64,000 nucleotides of DNA from Valencia hispanica (GCA_963556495.2 OY747716.1:30217318-30281317), one strand, 5' to 3'; counted from the first letter of the stretch, positions 12,600 through 24,225 are shown. Numbers and translations: made by a program. The notes: generated from the letters alone by a model not told the origin.

Positions 12600-14115
12600 A
12601 ACAACTCCGTTTTCTTTTACCAATTCTGAATCTGCAGTGTTTGTGACTGAAGAGAGAAAAACTGCAACCTGACATGAAAACAGATGAAAAAAGTTTTCCA
12701 ACTACAGAACTTATTGAACAGGTTTGCATTTACATGCATCTGGTGCAATTTACTCCATTAATCCCTGTGCAGAAATAAAGCACAATGTGACTGCATTGTT
12801 TTGAGAATGATATCCTGGTCTGAAATAGCAAAATCTAAAAATAAGAATATTGCTGATAAATTATTTTTGTTATCCATTGATTCAGAATTTTCAGCAAAAT
12901 ATTCCTCAACAGAATCAGAGATAAGCAACATCCCAATTTGTGTTAAACACTCAACCTCCAGTTTTAAAATACAATCAGTAGCTCAATGATTACAATTATC
13001 ATTTTGTAAATTTAAAACTACTTTAGTACAGCTAGGACCAAAATGATTCAAAACCCTGGCAGATTTAGCCTCAATGTATTGATTATACCAACAAGTTTGT
13101 TCTGATCAGAAGTATTATTTACATTCTTGAGAGGCCCAGCTAGAGTCACTGAATCTGATGGAGAATCTGTAAAGGGGGGCTAAAGATTAAGGTGACAGCA
13201 AGGGGTCCTTCCAATCTCAAAAACTTGGAGCTCATCACTACCATACCATCTACTCTTTTTACACTTTTATTTTTTGAGAGATACCTTTTTCATTTCGGAT
13301 CAGAAACAGACTGCTTGATTTTATGAAGATAATTTAAAATTTAAATACATATTTTGACTATTGTTCCTATCCAACATGACCAAAGTAAAATGCATTTTAT
13401 GGCCATTATTACTGCCCACCCTTCAGTATTCCAGTTTATTTTAACTTGTCTAAGATGTATTTTAGGCTCTGTTTGAACTGTCCTTACTACAGAGGAAACA
13501 GTGCTGAGTCAAGCTGTACAAAGTGAAAAACAGCTTTGGCTGGATGTGTTTCCATGTATGACAGATGACTGGTCTTTTGAGACCAGAGTCAGGGTATTTC
13601 TTTTTAAAACCACCTCACACATAATTGAAATATTGCTTAGTTTTCCAATGAGGATTTTTAACTAACGTTCCTGATAATGTGCTAGCTACAATGTTTTCTC
13701 TGACCAGGTAGGAGGATACTATATTGTGTGCTGTAAAGTTGTAATAATAGCATCTTTCTCAGAGAAGCTGGTTGTGCAACTGAAGCCGGTGAATAAGTGC
13801 ACAGTTGGTGCATTGACCCGGAGTCTATTTCAGGTCAATCAATACTGAGGTTACCGAATGGTCCAACCAGCAGGAGATTTCCTCCAGCATCTGCTTGATT
13901 TGTATACATCCAGTTTACAGATTAAAGTCTGATCTCCCAGCTGCTCTGCTGCTATTACTTCAGGTATGTCAGATTTGATGCTGTAATCAGTTTCAGCTAA
14001 AGACTCCCATGAGCAAAACCTCATCAATGATGTCAGTGTGACCGCATCCATGTCAGGGGGAGGTAAATGAAGCAATGAGTTACACCCAAGTCAGGAGAGA
14101 GGGAAGGCCTGTTAC
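12600..14115. other. Intron 1 stretch with nothing recognised
   Basis: Non-coding by inspection. Short open frames on both strands have no family motif and no supporting splice structure. Confidence 0.5.
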
Positions 14116-14435
14116 GTAATGCTGTGGCTTGCAAACATATTCATGCCCCTTGAACTTTTTCTAGTTTTGTTTAGTTACAACTATGAACTTTACATTTTAT
14201 TTTTAGAGAAAACAAAGTAGTTCAAAGGCAAGTTTATTTGTAGAGCATCAGTGCATATAGTGCTGTAAAGCAGTATTTTCCCCGTTTTGTCACATTTACT
14301 GTTTCATTGGGAAAATAGAACTGTTCTCTTTGCTAAGCCATGTATTAACTGTGTCTCAATGGGTTCTTGAAATTATTTTGACAAGCCACACTAACAAATA
14401 CTGTCAGACCTGAAGAATCAGTAAGTCACTTAAAC

Positions 14436-15126
14436 TGTCATGATTTCAGGTAGCTTACCCCACATGCAGAATTCAGACGCGGACCACAATGAAATGTTAA
14501 TGAGAACTTGTTGGCAAAAATGGAATTGGGTAAATCAGCGACTTCAGGAACGGTCTGGTATCTGAAGATTGAGGGAGAGAGTTAGTGATTTGAGTTTCTA
14601 GGAGATGATTGATTGGCAGGTGAGTGCTGTAATACTGTCCATGTGAGTGGATCATGAATAGAGGAGGAGGTTACTGTAGGTCCAGAGGTGTGAGCGACTA
14701 TGCAGGGAGATGGATTCAAGAAGCTTTGACTGAGTGAGCCGGTAGTGTTGGACAGGCTGATGGAATCCAGAGTAGGTGAGCAGCAGCTGAGGAAGTTGAA
14801 TCCAGAACTCAGGTGAGTCTCTTGGAAGTCACAGTAAACTGCCATAGAAGGCATCAAAACTGACCTAGGAAACACAAGAAGGCTTGTAAGTCACAAAAGG
14901 GGCAAAGAATCAAAACTACTCACAAAGATGGGGCGATAGGGCTTGGAACTACCGGTGAGGTTAACAACCAGTGCCTGTCTGCCAGCTCCTTAAGAGGACC
15001 CAGGACACAAAAGGCTAGATAAGCCACAGGTGTCAGCAATCAGCCAGACAGCAAATCCAACAAAGATTTTCTCTGGAAAGATGACTCACTCGGTGCAGAA
15101 AACACACACTCACACAGAACCTAACA
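14436..15126 (-). mobile_element. Solo LTR (copy 2) with 5-bp target duplication
   Basis: On the minus strand the element starts TGTTAGGTTCTGTGTG and ends CATGACA, the expected TG...CA termini. Perfect 5-bp duplications TAAAC lie at 14431-14435 and 15127-15131. Internal motifs AAGGAGCTGGCAGAC and TCTGCATGTGGG match the solo LTR at 971-1724, so both belong to one family. It lies inside a Tc1 relic, whose sequence reads on smoothly when the insertion and one TAAAC are removed. No coding sequence is retained. Confidence 0.75.
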
Positions 15127-15479
15127 TAAACGGAACCTACCTGGCAACATGAAGTAGGCTAAAAGATTGGAAAATTCATCACATCATAGACTGATCTAAA
15201 GAAAAAAGTCATTGACATTGTTCAGTCTGGAAAGGGTTACCAAGTCATTTCTAAGGCTTGGTGAATCCAGTGAACCACAGTGAGAGCCATTATCCACAAA
15301 TACAGAAAACATGGAACAATGGAGAACCTTACCAGCAGTGGCCAGTCTACCAGAATTGTTCCTATCTACAAAAACATTAACAACCCATCCAGAAGGTCAG
15401 AAAAGATCCCAGAACAACATCTAAAGTACTTCACTTGCCTAAGTTAAGTGATGATGATTCACCAGAAAGAAAGAGACGG

Positions 15480-17534
15480 ACCCCGAATTTACACCAAAGC
15501 GTCATGCGAGTGTGACGGGAGCATAACTGAATACATCCGTAGCGTGCGCAACATAAACGCTTTCACTTTTATCAATGGGAAAAACCACACCGACTGTGCC
15601 AAAGGTGCGTATTACGAGCATCACCACGCGACGGTCAAAATAGATTCGAGTTCTATTTTTAAGCGTATTCGCGACAATCTTCCGAGCTACAGATGGGCCA
15701 ACACAGGAAACAGCCACTTTTTTGCCAAATAAAACTTCAGCTAGACGTTCAAAATAAAAGTCCCCCCAATGCATGGGGATGACGTGAAGTTGAGAAGATT
15801 CCTGTCCTTTATGACTCAAGACACACTTTTTACAAGGACAATATTAAAATAGAGAAAGCCTGGAGCACAGTGTCAGCAAAATAAATGTAGATGATAAGTA
15901 TTTACTTTATAAAAAACCACGGTCGGCTCTGGGCAGTGGAAATGGGGTTTGTATGTCAAAATATCGTTGATTGTTAAAAAATTACCCAACAACACAACTG
16001 TGATGAAGTATGTTCAAAATAATTAGTTGTAGAGCTGGGTATGATCCCAACGCGAACGAGCGAGTGCAACAAGCATCAGTTGGTTATTTCCGACACATAT
16101 ATACATTAACGAGTCGAACCTCGGATCCAGGAGGAACAATGCGGTTTTCGTCCTGGCCGTGGAACACTGAACCAGCTCTACACCCTCAGCAGGGTCCTGG
16201 AGGGTGCGTGGGAGTTTGCCCAACCGGTCTACATATGTTTTGCGGACTTGGAGAAGGCGTTCGACCGTGTCCCTCGGGAGGCCCTGTGGGGGGTGCTCCT
16301 GGAGTATGGGGTACCAGGCCCCTTGATACGGGCTGTTAGGTCCCTGTACGACCGGTGCCATAGTTTGGTTTGCATTGCCGGCACTAAGTCGGGCTTGTTT
16401 CTAGTGAGAGTTGGACTCCGCCCTTTGTCACCGATCCTGTTCATAACTTTCATGTACAGGATTTCTAGGCGCAGCCAAGGTGTTGAGGGGATCCGTTTCG
16501 GTGGCCTCAGGATTGGGTCTCTGCTTTTTGCAGATGATGTGGTCCTGTTGGCTTCATCAGAATGTGATCTACAGCTTTCGCTGGAGTGGTTCGCAGCGGA
16601 GTGTGAAGCGGCTGGGATGAGAATCAGCACCTCCAAATCTGAGGCCATGGTCTTGAGCCGGAAAAGGGTGGGGTGCCTTCTCTGGGTCGGGGATAAGGTG
16701 CTTCCCCAAGTGGAGGATTTGAAGTATCTGGGGGTCTTGTTCACGAATGAGGGAAAAATGGAGCGGGAGATCGATAGACGGATTGGTAGGGCATCTGCAG
16801 TTATGCGGGTGCTGTACCGGTCTGTCGTGGTGAAGAGAGAGCCGAGCCGAAAGGCGAAGCTCTCGATTTACTGGTCGATCTACGTTCCTACCCTCATCTA
16901 TGGTCACGAACTCTGGGTGGTGACCAAAAGAACGAGATCACGGATACAAGCGGGTGAAATGAGTTTCCTCCGTAGGGTGTCTGGGCTCTCCCTTAGAGAT
17001 AGGGTGAGAAGCTCAGTCATCCGGAGGGGTCTCAGAGTAGAGCCGCTGCTCCTCCACATCGAGAGGACTCAGTTGAGGTGGGTCGGGCATCTGGTCAGGA
17101 TGCCTCCTGGACGCCTCCCTGGTGACGTGTTTCAGGCACGTCCCACGGGAGGAGGCCCAGGGGAAGGCCCAGGACACGCTGGAGGGACTATGTTTCTCGG
17201 CTGGCCTGGGAGCGCATTGGGATTCCTGCCGAGGAGCTGGAACAAGTGCCGGGGGAGAGGGAAGTCTGGGTGTCCTTGCTTTAGCTGCTACCCCCGCAAC
17301 CCGACCCCGGATAAGCGGAAGAAGATGGATGGATGGATGGATGGATGGATATATACATTAACGAGAACTTACCCATTTTATAACCAAAGAGGAGCAGCAG
17401 TAGAGAAGTCCGCAGCTGGGAACACGCACGCACGACGCTCCCTTCACATTTCGGTGTGACCCGTTTAAATAGATGGCCGTAAAACGCATATGCTCGCTTC
17501 ACACTTGCACGACGCTTGGGTGTAAATTCGGGGT
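15480..17534. mobile_element. Non-autonomous DNA transposon with ~45-bp imperfect TIRs, containing Rex3
   Basis: The termini are inverted copies: ACCCCGAATTTACACC at 15480 and its complement ending at 17534. The similarity extends about 45 bp (AAGCGTC, TGC, AGTGTGA and GAGCATA blocks are shared). With the 1.25-kb Rex3 unit removed the element is about 0.8 kb. It has no transposase that can be recognised. The insertion interrupts the Tc1 relic, but no clean target duplication is visible, so the superfamily is unassigned. Confidence 0.65.
16114..17348 (+). mobile_element. Rex3 (RTE-clade) LINE, 5'-truncated, with 17-bp target duplication
   Basis: An open frame from 16248 encodes the central and C-terminal reverse transcriptase. 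It shows LEKAFDRVPREALWGVL, the catalytic FADDVVLLAS, KYLGVLFT, a SIYVPTLIYGHELWVVT block and HIERTQLRWVGHLVRMPPG. After about residue 290 the conserved frame shifts twice and meets a stop, so the enzyme is broken. The 5' end is truncated within the RT (GFRPGRGTLNQLYTL region), so the endonuclease is missing. The 3' end is a (GATG)n run at about 17326-17348, typical of Rex3. ATATATACATTAACGAG occurs exactly at 16097-16113 and 17349-17365, which marks the target-site duplication and both ends. Confidence 0.9.
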
Positions 17535-17790
17535 GAGCAAAATAAGCCTCAATGGGAGATTCACAAGGTGAAAACCATTGCTGACCATAAGGAACATAAA
17601 GCCCAGAGTCTCATTTGAGAAAAGGTATGTTTATGATCCCAAGGACTGTGCACAGATAAGACAAAAGTACATCTGGCATAAAACTAACAAAACATTTCAG
17701 GAAAAAAAACATCATACACACAATTAAACATGGTGGCCAGTATGATGGTCTGGGGCTATTTGCCTTGATTTATGGAAGAAAATTTTGTAG

Positions 17791-18999
17791 GAGAGGAGGT
17801 CCACAGAAGTACAAATTTTGTAGGAGACTGTCCAGCAATCAGTAAGTTAGCAAGTCCAGGCCTGCGCTTCAATCTGATTTACATGCTATGGCATTGCTTT
17901 AAAAGGGCATTTTTGCTAGAAAATCATCCAGTTCAGAATTTTTACATTTTAAGTGTGTTGTGTTTTGTCAAACTTCAATCATCCAATCAAGACAACAAAG
18001 ATGAGTCAATATCAGAACAAGCTGTTTGACATTTGCAGACTGGATTTGGTAGTTTTTGGTGAGCACAACCCCATGTTCAACTATGCTGCTAAACCCACAA
18101 ATGTAACTTTCTCAACAAATGTGTCACCAATCCAAAGGAAATGAGTATGATGTCAAACTGTAAAAAAAATTTATTGGTACAAAGCATTGTACAAATCAAT
18201 CATATAATTTGTTTGATTCAAAAATCAATCAAACAAATTATATAAATATAAATACATGTAGATACGGGATATAGTCATTTTTAGTAAAGGGGAATATGCT
18301 TCCTGATGAATCTTGTTTGTCAGATTAAAATAAGTACTCTTGACAGCTGTTAATGTACACATCATATTAAAATACAATGCAGGCGGCTTTAAGTGTCTAT
18401 ATGAACCAATTACTGGCCATATGTTTAGTGAATGGTTAATACATCAAGTGCTTTTTGCACCAGCACTCTGACCTTTACCGCTTCTCACTAGTCACTGAAT
18501 GACTCTGAATATGCTCTGGTTGATACTGACTCTTTTATCCCTCTCTCTGCTCATATCCTCTGACCTTCTCAAGCTTTTGCTGCTCGTCTTACACGTTTTC
18601 TTTGGCCCACCGGCCCTCTGCCAGTGCCTGTCAGCCCGCATTTTTCAGCCTTTGTTGACACAGATGAACAATCCCAGCAGATTACTCAGTGGCTCCCCTC
18701 TCCACTTCCTAATCCATTTGCATGATAGTATCTATTTTCCTTTTCCAAGACAAAGCTTTGTTTAGATTTCTGACATAGAGAACATTTCTGTGCATTGACT
18801 GCATTATCAGCCAGAGCTTGAATCTAACTGACAAAAGACATCACATACTGCAAGAATGTTGTAGATAAGTAAAGAAAAACTTGCACAGAACCTCTCTACT
18901 TTTCTTAACCACTAAAGAAAAACGTTGAACTAATTTTAGGGTCTCACTGAAATCATACATCTTTTTCATATTAAATCTTGCTTTCCTTCTCTTTTGCAG
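17791..18999. other. Intron 1, right end: no gene; one hairpin
   Basis: No coding feature is recognised. A perfect 17-bp inverted repeat with an 8-nt loop lies at 18202-18243. The intron ends with a good polypyrimidine tract and acceptor (CTTTTGCAG, 18999). Confidence 0.5.
18202..18243. repeat. Perfect 17-bp inverted repeat (hairpin)
   Basis: The left arm ATATAATTTGTTTGATT (18202-18218) is exactly complementary to 18227-18243, with an 8-nt loop. It is AT-rich and intronic. It could be a collapsed palindromic element end or chance. No function is inferred. Confidence 0.8.
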
Positions 19000-19090
19000 G
19001 TATTATCAATGCAGATGTGTGACGTGGTAAATGAGATCGAGCTGGAGAAAGAGCGCTGTGAAAATCGCACCTTTGGGAATGTCACTTCAG
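19000..19090 (+). CDS. vipr1: Class B1 GPCR (VPAC1-like), exon 2: start of ectodomain
   Basis: The acceptor TTTTGCAG precedes 19000. The exon continues in phase 0 from exon 1 and encodes VLSMQMCDVVNEIELEKERC followed by ENRTFGNVTSG, ending in phase 1. The order Cys-Asp...Glu-Cys, then N-glycosylation sites (NRT, NVT), matches the N-terminal helix of the VIP/PACAP/GHRH receptor hormone-binding domain. The Cys in ERC should pair with the Cys in the ACW motif of exon 3. The donor is TCAG|GTCATT, weaker than the other donors of this gene. Subtype VPAC1 is the best fit by eye; another VIP/PACAP-family receptor is possible. Confidence 0.75.
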
Positions 19091-20390
19091 GTCATTCTTG
19101 AAAACTCTTTTTGTTCATTGAGGGTGTACTGGGGACTATTCAGAGGAAACAGTAGGCTGCAAGGGTGAATAAACTGAGGAAAGGTTGCACACTCGGGTAT
19201 TTTGCAGATAAACGGCTATTATCAGCAGCAGAAATGGAGTATGCGTATTTTACGCAGTTGGATAATTCTAAACAGTAAGGCTGGGATCAACCTTGAAACA
19301 GAAATGGAACCTTAAAAAAATCAATAAATTCTCACAAGTCATTTATTTTACTTCTAGGAAACTCTATGCTAAAGCATTTTAAACATTTGAAGTTGGTAAA
19401 CAGTCTTACATGACTTTCAGGACCTTTGAACGACATTCAGGCCCACAGTAGCGCAGATCCAACATTATACCGAAGAGTGGACATGAGATACTTTTACATA
19501 GGTTCCTTCTGTGTTTAAAGTGCGGTTCGCACAGTAAGATTTCAAAAATTGCACAGAACTTGAATGTGTCACACTGTCTGAGCGAGACATTATAGTAGCT
19601 CCTGTCACACTGCATGACCAAAGATGACAAACTGCATGAATTGTTGCTGCATCTCAATCATGTCACAGATCTGACATATCAGTCCATCATTAAATGGACA
19701 GAATGTTATGGATGTTAATGCACTTATTATTATAGTTGGACGGTGAAAAGAGGAAGAGAGGAGGAGGGAAAAGAGACAGCATTAGAAACTGCAATGGCTG
19801 CACAAAGGTGGAAAGTAATCAGACGTCAGTCGATGCTGCAGTCATACGTCATCTTTTTCCCAGAATAAATCAGACACTGCTTGATATTTGTCACCGGTTG
19901 TCTTTGGTTGTGGGAACTCTAAATCAGTGATCATAGATCAGAGATACAAGCACATAATCAGATTTTTTTTTCCACAAAAAAAGATTTTGGTTAAGATATC
20001 CTATAATTACAGTGTGAACTGGACACCAGACCCACCTGGACAGTTTGTGGCTGAAAAACCAATTTTTTTTGGCATCTGACCGAAGCTCATATAGTTCCTG
20101 ATAAAGTTCCAGTAGAGTGAATATCACCTGTTTGTTTTTTCTGTGTAGGACAAAATAGGCAACCCCTCCAAGGCAGCATTTAGAAACAATCAGATGGTAG
20201 TTAAATACACTTTTTAACATGGGTCTTGCTGCTGTTCTCTAAGAATTAGATTCTTTATCTTCTTTACCATGCTGCTCAAGACAAACATGGAGCCCCCATC
20301 CAGCGTTGCTTCTTCCAGTTCCAGTCATTTTATATGTTTCATACGTTTGGCTGCAAATATGGGTAAGTCAAGGAAAGTTACTATTTTTCT
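19091..20390. other. Intron 2, left part: nothing recognised
   Basis: Intronic sequence without a recognisable gene or repeat. Short open frames on both strands have no domain motif. Confidence 0.5.
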
Positions 20391-20391
20391 G

Positions 20392-20620
20392 GGGCGACTC
20401 TGGGTCAGGAGGTAGGAACTCGTCCTGTAACCAGAGGGTTACCGGTTTGAATCCCTGTCCATCTTGGTCGTTTTGTCCTTGGGCACTTCTGCCAACTGGT
20501 GGTCAGAGGGCCCAGTGATGGCAGCGCAAACGGTGAATGACTGAATGTTGTGGGAATCGCTTTGGGGTCCTCAAGACTAGATAAAGGGCTATACAAGTAC
20601 AGGCCACTTACCATTTTCTT
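20392..20620 (+). mobile_element. tRNA-derived SINE (copy 2)
   Basis: The head reads GGGCGACTCTGGGTCAGGAGG, with an A-box-like segment, then a B box GGTTTGAATCC at about 20442. The body contains GTGGTCAGAGGGCCC and the tail reads CTTTGGGGTCCTC...TACAGGCCACTTACC. It is the same family as 12294-12588, in the opposite orientation and with a slightly shorter body. Confidence 0.7.
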
Positions 20621-20886
20621 TTTGCTGACCTATTAAGATGAAAACACACCTGCCTTCCTTTAATTACATGATTTCTTGTCTTTCTTATTTGAAGAGTGGT
20701 TAAGAGAAAAGAGCCACTGTTATGTCAGGTAGAAAAGAAGTCATCCAGTATATTTCTCATTAAAATTTCCTGGTGACTGTTATCATCTTAACAGGTAAAT
20801 TATAATTAAATTAAGGAAAAACATGCTTAAAATGTCCATATTTAATAGTCAGGGTTGTCATTAAGAGTTGACAGTATGAGCAATTA

Positions 20887-23003
20887 CACTACTCACAATA
20901 AGTTAGGGATATCGTGAGAGACTCAGTGGATGTCATACATATGGTGTTTGTTTCACTTTAGAGATTTTTGGGATAGGGATGCAATTGTATTGGGGTGATA
21001 AATAGACCTCATTTTGTATTTTCCATGTAATGGTCTTACTGTGTACAGTGTGCCTTACATATTGGGGCCAACACCAAAAAATACTAAAGACAAACCTTTT
21101 CAATGTGGCAAAAGCTGGTATTGTCAGTAAGTCATTCCAAATTGATCCTTCAAACAGCCATGAACACACGACGTCACTTAATGGATGAGCAGTGCCACCT
21201 GGCCATAGCGCACCCTCGGGTCAGTGGCAGGCAGTCAGATGTTGCACGTGAACTTGGTGTGTCTCAAAGTGTCATCAGCAGACTTGCATCAAGACACAGA
21301 ACTACTGGAAGAGTTTGTGACAGACCCAGGAGTGAAGCTCCACGAGTGAAAGACCGCAACGATGACCAGTACCTAAGGACCTATGCACTCAGACATCTTC
21401 ATGCAACTGCCACACAGCTGGGCCTGTTTATGAGATGTGAGGGGTACTAGGGTTTCCAGACAAACCAGTCGCAACCGACTCCACCGCTTTGGCTTGAATT
21501 GCAGACGACAAATGCTGGTGATTCAACTGACACCAAGACACCGTCTTGAACGTTTGCAGTGGGCACAAGACCATGTAACCTAGACAATGCAGCAGTGGTC
21601 TACCGTCCTGTTTACTGACAAGTGTCGGGTCACCTTGCACAGAAATGATGGTCGTCAGCGTTGCTGGAGAAGTCAAGGTGAGCGATACGCCAAGGTGAAC
21701 ATAATCCCCAGGGTTAGCTTTGATTGGGGAGGTGTAACAGTCTAGGCAGGCATCACCAGTCAGCACAAAACCGATTTGGTTATTGTAGATGGCTCAGTCA
21801 CTGCATGTTCTTACTTCAGAGACATCATAGAACCCATCATCATCCCCCAATTCCGTCAGCACACCCCCAAGTTGTTGTTCATGGATGATAACGCTCCACC
21901 ACATCGTGCCAGAATTCTCACAGCTCGACTTCAGGAAGTCGGAGTGCCTCATCTGGTATGGCCAGCAATGTCCCCTGACCTGAACCCCATAGAGCACGTT
22001 TGGGACCAGCTGAAGCAGACACCGGATGATCATACCCCACCCCCACATGAGCTGGCAGAACTGCGTGTAGCACCTGTGGAAGAGTGGAACCCATTGGGTG
22101 TTTCTCAATGCCAACAAACCTCACCTTGATGCCTTGGTCCTGCCCCCGTTGCCTAGGAGATACATCATCAGGGACCGCCAAGGCGTGTTCCAATGTTCAT
22201 CTGCTACCGAGGCATCTGTCCTCCGTTTGTCTGCCCTTTAGCTAACTGACCAAGGGTACATGGATGCTTCCTTGATGCCTTCCCTCGGTCAAATATTTCC
22301 CAGAATACAGCGCAGTATTTTTGCCGGCAGCAGCTACTTTGGAAGCGAATTTCCAACTTAAATGTAAGTAAAGTAATTTCAGCTAAATGACCGTTATCGA
22401 GGGTTGGTTAGTTGCTTTGTAGTTGCAGCTTCGGTGGCTAGCAGGTACTAACTCGCTTACACATTTGATTTAACCAGTATATACACAATTAAAAATTAAA
22501 ACTATTGTTATATTGAAACTTATACGGGACAAAAACAGAGCGCTTAAGCAAAAGGCAGGCTCTGGGCAGCCGCAGTCACGTGATGTAAGTCTGTTCCATT
22601 CAACAGTTTTCTTTGACCAAGGAAGGACAGTGTCCTCGTAAGCAAGGCGCCTCACCTACCGAGGCATTGGCTTGGTAGACTAGGCGCCTTGTCATTGAGA
22701 AACACCCATTGTCTCAGGACAACATCATGAGGCTAGTGAGAAGCATGAGATGTCTCTGTTAAGCTGTCATGGTGGCAAATGGTGGAAACACCCGCTACTG
22801 ACATTGTCGATTTGTGTTATTTGGGTCTACACTTGTTATTGTCTACATTTTTGGGGTAATCAATATTACACTAATGAAAATTGTTTCTTCTTATTCATTA
22901 TTAGTAATATCAAGGGATACCTTTACTTATTTTATTAAAATTCAGACCAAATAGGAATAAAACTCATGTAAATACCAATATCCCTAACGTTTTGTGAGTA
23001 GTG
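20887..23003 (+). mobile_element. Tc1-like transposon with TIRs, interrupted by a 610-bp insertion
   Basis: The ends are inverted repeats of about 26 bp: CACTACTCACAA...GTTAGGGATAT at 20887 and its complement ending at 23003, each next to TA. The transposase runs in pieces. An N-terminal part starting near 21103 shows GVSQSVISRLASRHRTTGRV, the paired-type DNA-binding region. The catalytic DDE parts are FTDK near 21610, FMDDNAPPHRAR near 21870 and MSPDLNPIEHVWDQLK near 21970. Stops and frameshifts fall between them, and the C-terminus (SQDNIMRLVRSMRCLC, ending before 22760) lies beyond the insertion at 22097-22706. Tc1 transposases move by cut-and-paste into TA sites; this copy is inactive. 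Confidence 0.9.
22097..22706. mobile_element. Unclassified 610-bp TIR element inserted in Tc1 transposase
   Basis: Termini GGTGTTTCTCAATG at 22097 and its exact complement ending at 22706 are flanked by the perfect 5-bp repeat CATTG (22092-22096 and 22707-22711). Removing the insertion and one CATTG restores the Tc1 reading EWNPL-SQDNIM. Internally there are repeated motifs (CTTGATGCCTT, ACCGAGGCAT, AAGGCGCC or AAGGCGTG) near both ends, possibly transposase-binding subterminal repeats. No coding capacity is seen. A 5-bp duplication with these ends does not let me name a superfamily. Confidence 0.8.
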
Positions 23004-23005
23004 TA

Positions 23006-24225
23006 TGTCTTAACCTAAGATCATTTTCTATTCACTAAATAATGTCCATAAATTTGTTGTTGGATGAGATAACACCTCTGCAGAAAAATTCTGTAATCTT
23101 TTTAAGGATTTTTAAACATCTTTACCAAAGGTACAAAAAATGTAAAACGTCTTTTATAACTCTGCACAGTATACTAAAAAAGAAACATCTTGCAATGTTC
23201 ATTCAAAGCTTAGACAGTTTAATTAAAAAGGGAGAAATACATTTTCTTATACTTATTTTTTGATGATACACACAAAAAGACCCAACAAACAAGAACCAAA
23301 TTAGAGCTCCTACTAACCAGTGTAATTAAACATTCATTACTCTACAACCGATTAGAATAATTCAATCAAAGTAGGAGGTTAACACATTTAAATAATAAGT
23401 GAAGTCACACAAATGATCACTAAATTATATAAGTGGAAAAATGTTCGAGTAAGTCATGTCATCTGTAGGTGTAAAAAATTATCCCTAAATGGACATGTCT
23501 TCACAATCCACTTCTGCAAAAGTCATTTAGCAACACAGCAATGCCTCTCAATGCATGAGACAGAAAATTGAATCATTACTACTTCATATTCTCACCCACT
23601 CAGAGTCATCGTTTCCTGGGATTCCTGTCATTTTAAAAGCGCACCAAATTACTCATCTGTATTAGACAGTCCTTCCTCCATTTCCTTTAATTTTTATAAA
23701 ATGTCTGTATACCCACTGGATATACTGCGCTTTGCATTAAGTGGTCACACATAAAGAGCTGGTATGGGAACAACAACCTTCCTTCTGCTCTCCTATCTGC
23801 TTCCTCAACAGGAAGGTAGTGAAAGTTGGACCCTGAGGTTACATCCTGAATAATAAATGAATTAGCAGACTGTGCATTTATAGAAAAAAACATATGTTCA
23901 GAACATATGATTAAGAGAGTTTCAGCCAGATACAGAGCATTTGTTCTGAAGACTACTTTGCTTTGGACTTTTCAGATACCAAATTATGACAAGGATAGTT
24001 TCAAGCTTGTGTTTGTCTTTTCACACTTTTCTAAGCCTTTTCAGGGTGTCATGTGGCGGTAAGAGGACTGCTGACAAGGTCGCGACATTGATGTCCAGTA
24101 CAGAAAAGAGATGGAAACAGATTTCTGTAAAGGTTGATGAAAGAAAGCACTGCAGCTCACAAAGTTATCTTTAATAACAATAACCTCAATGTATTATCTG
24201 GAATTTACTTGTGAGAGACAGTTAG
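23006..24225. other. Intron 2 stretch with nothing recognised
   Basis: AT-rich intronic DNA. Short open frames lack family motifs. Confidence 0.5.

Larger units (their letters stand above)
14121..17790 (+). mobile_element. Decayed Tc1-like transposon hosting three later insertions
   Basis: The left end (from about 14121) resembles the terminal GTGGCTTGCAAA...CCCTTGAAC sequence of a fish Tc1 family. After two interruptions, transposase remnants read in mixed frames: an N-terminal helix-turn-helix part at about 15150-15440 (IDIVQSGKGYQVISKAW, TTVRAIIHKYRKHGTMEN) and a later part at about 17540-17770 (KPRVSFEKRYVYDPKD, then a degraded MVWG-type motif). Stops and frameshifts throughout make it inactive. 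It is interrupted by a solo LTR (14436-15126) and a TIR transposon (15480-17534) that itself contains Rex3. The right end is not clear. Confidence 0.65.

Noticed and set aside
12369..12701. 110-codon minus-strand frame with many Cys
   Set aside because: It overlaps a tRNA-derived SINE and is not coding.
15448..15819. Overlapping frames of about 100 codons on both strands at the left end of the TIR transposon
   Set aside because: No transposase motif, and the terminal repeat itself is included in the frame.
16229..16907. Minus-strand frames opposite the Rex3 reverse transcriptase
   Set aside because: Shadow frames of the Rex3 coding strand.
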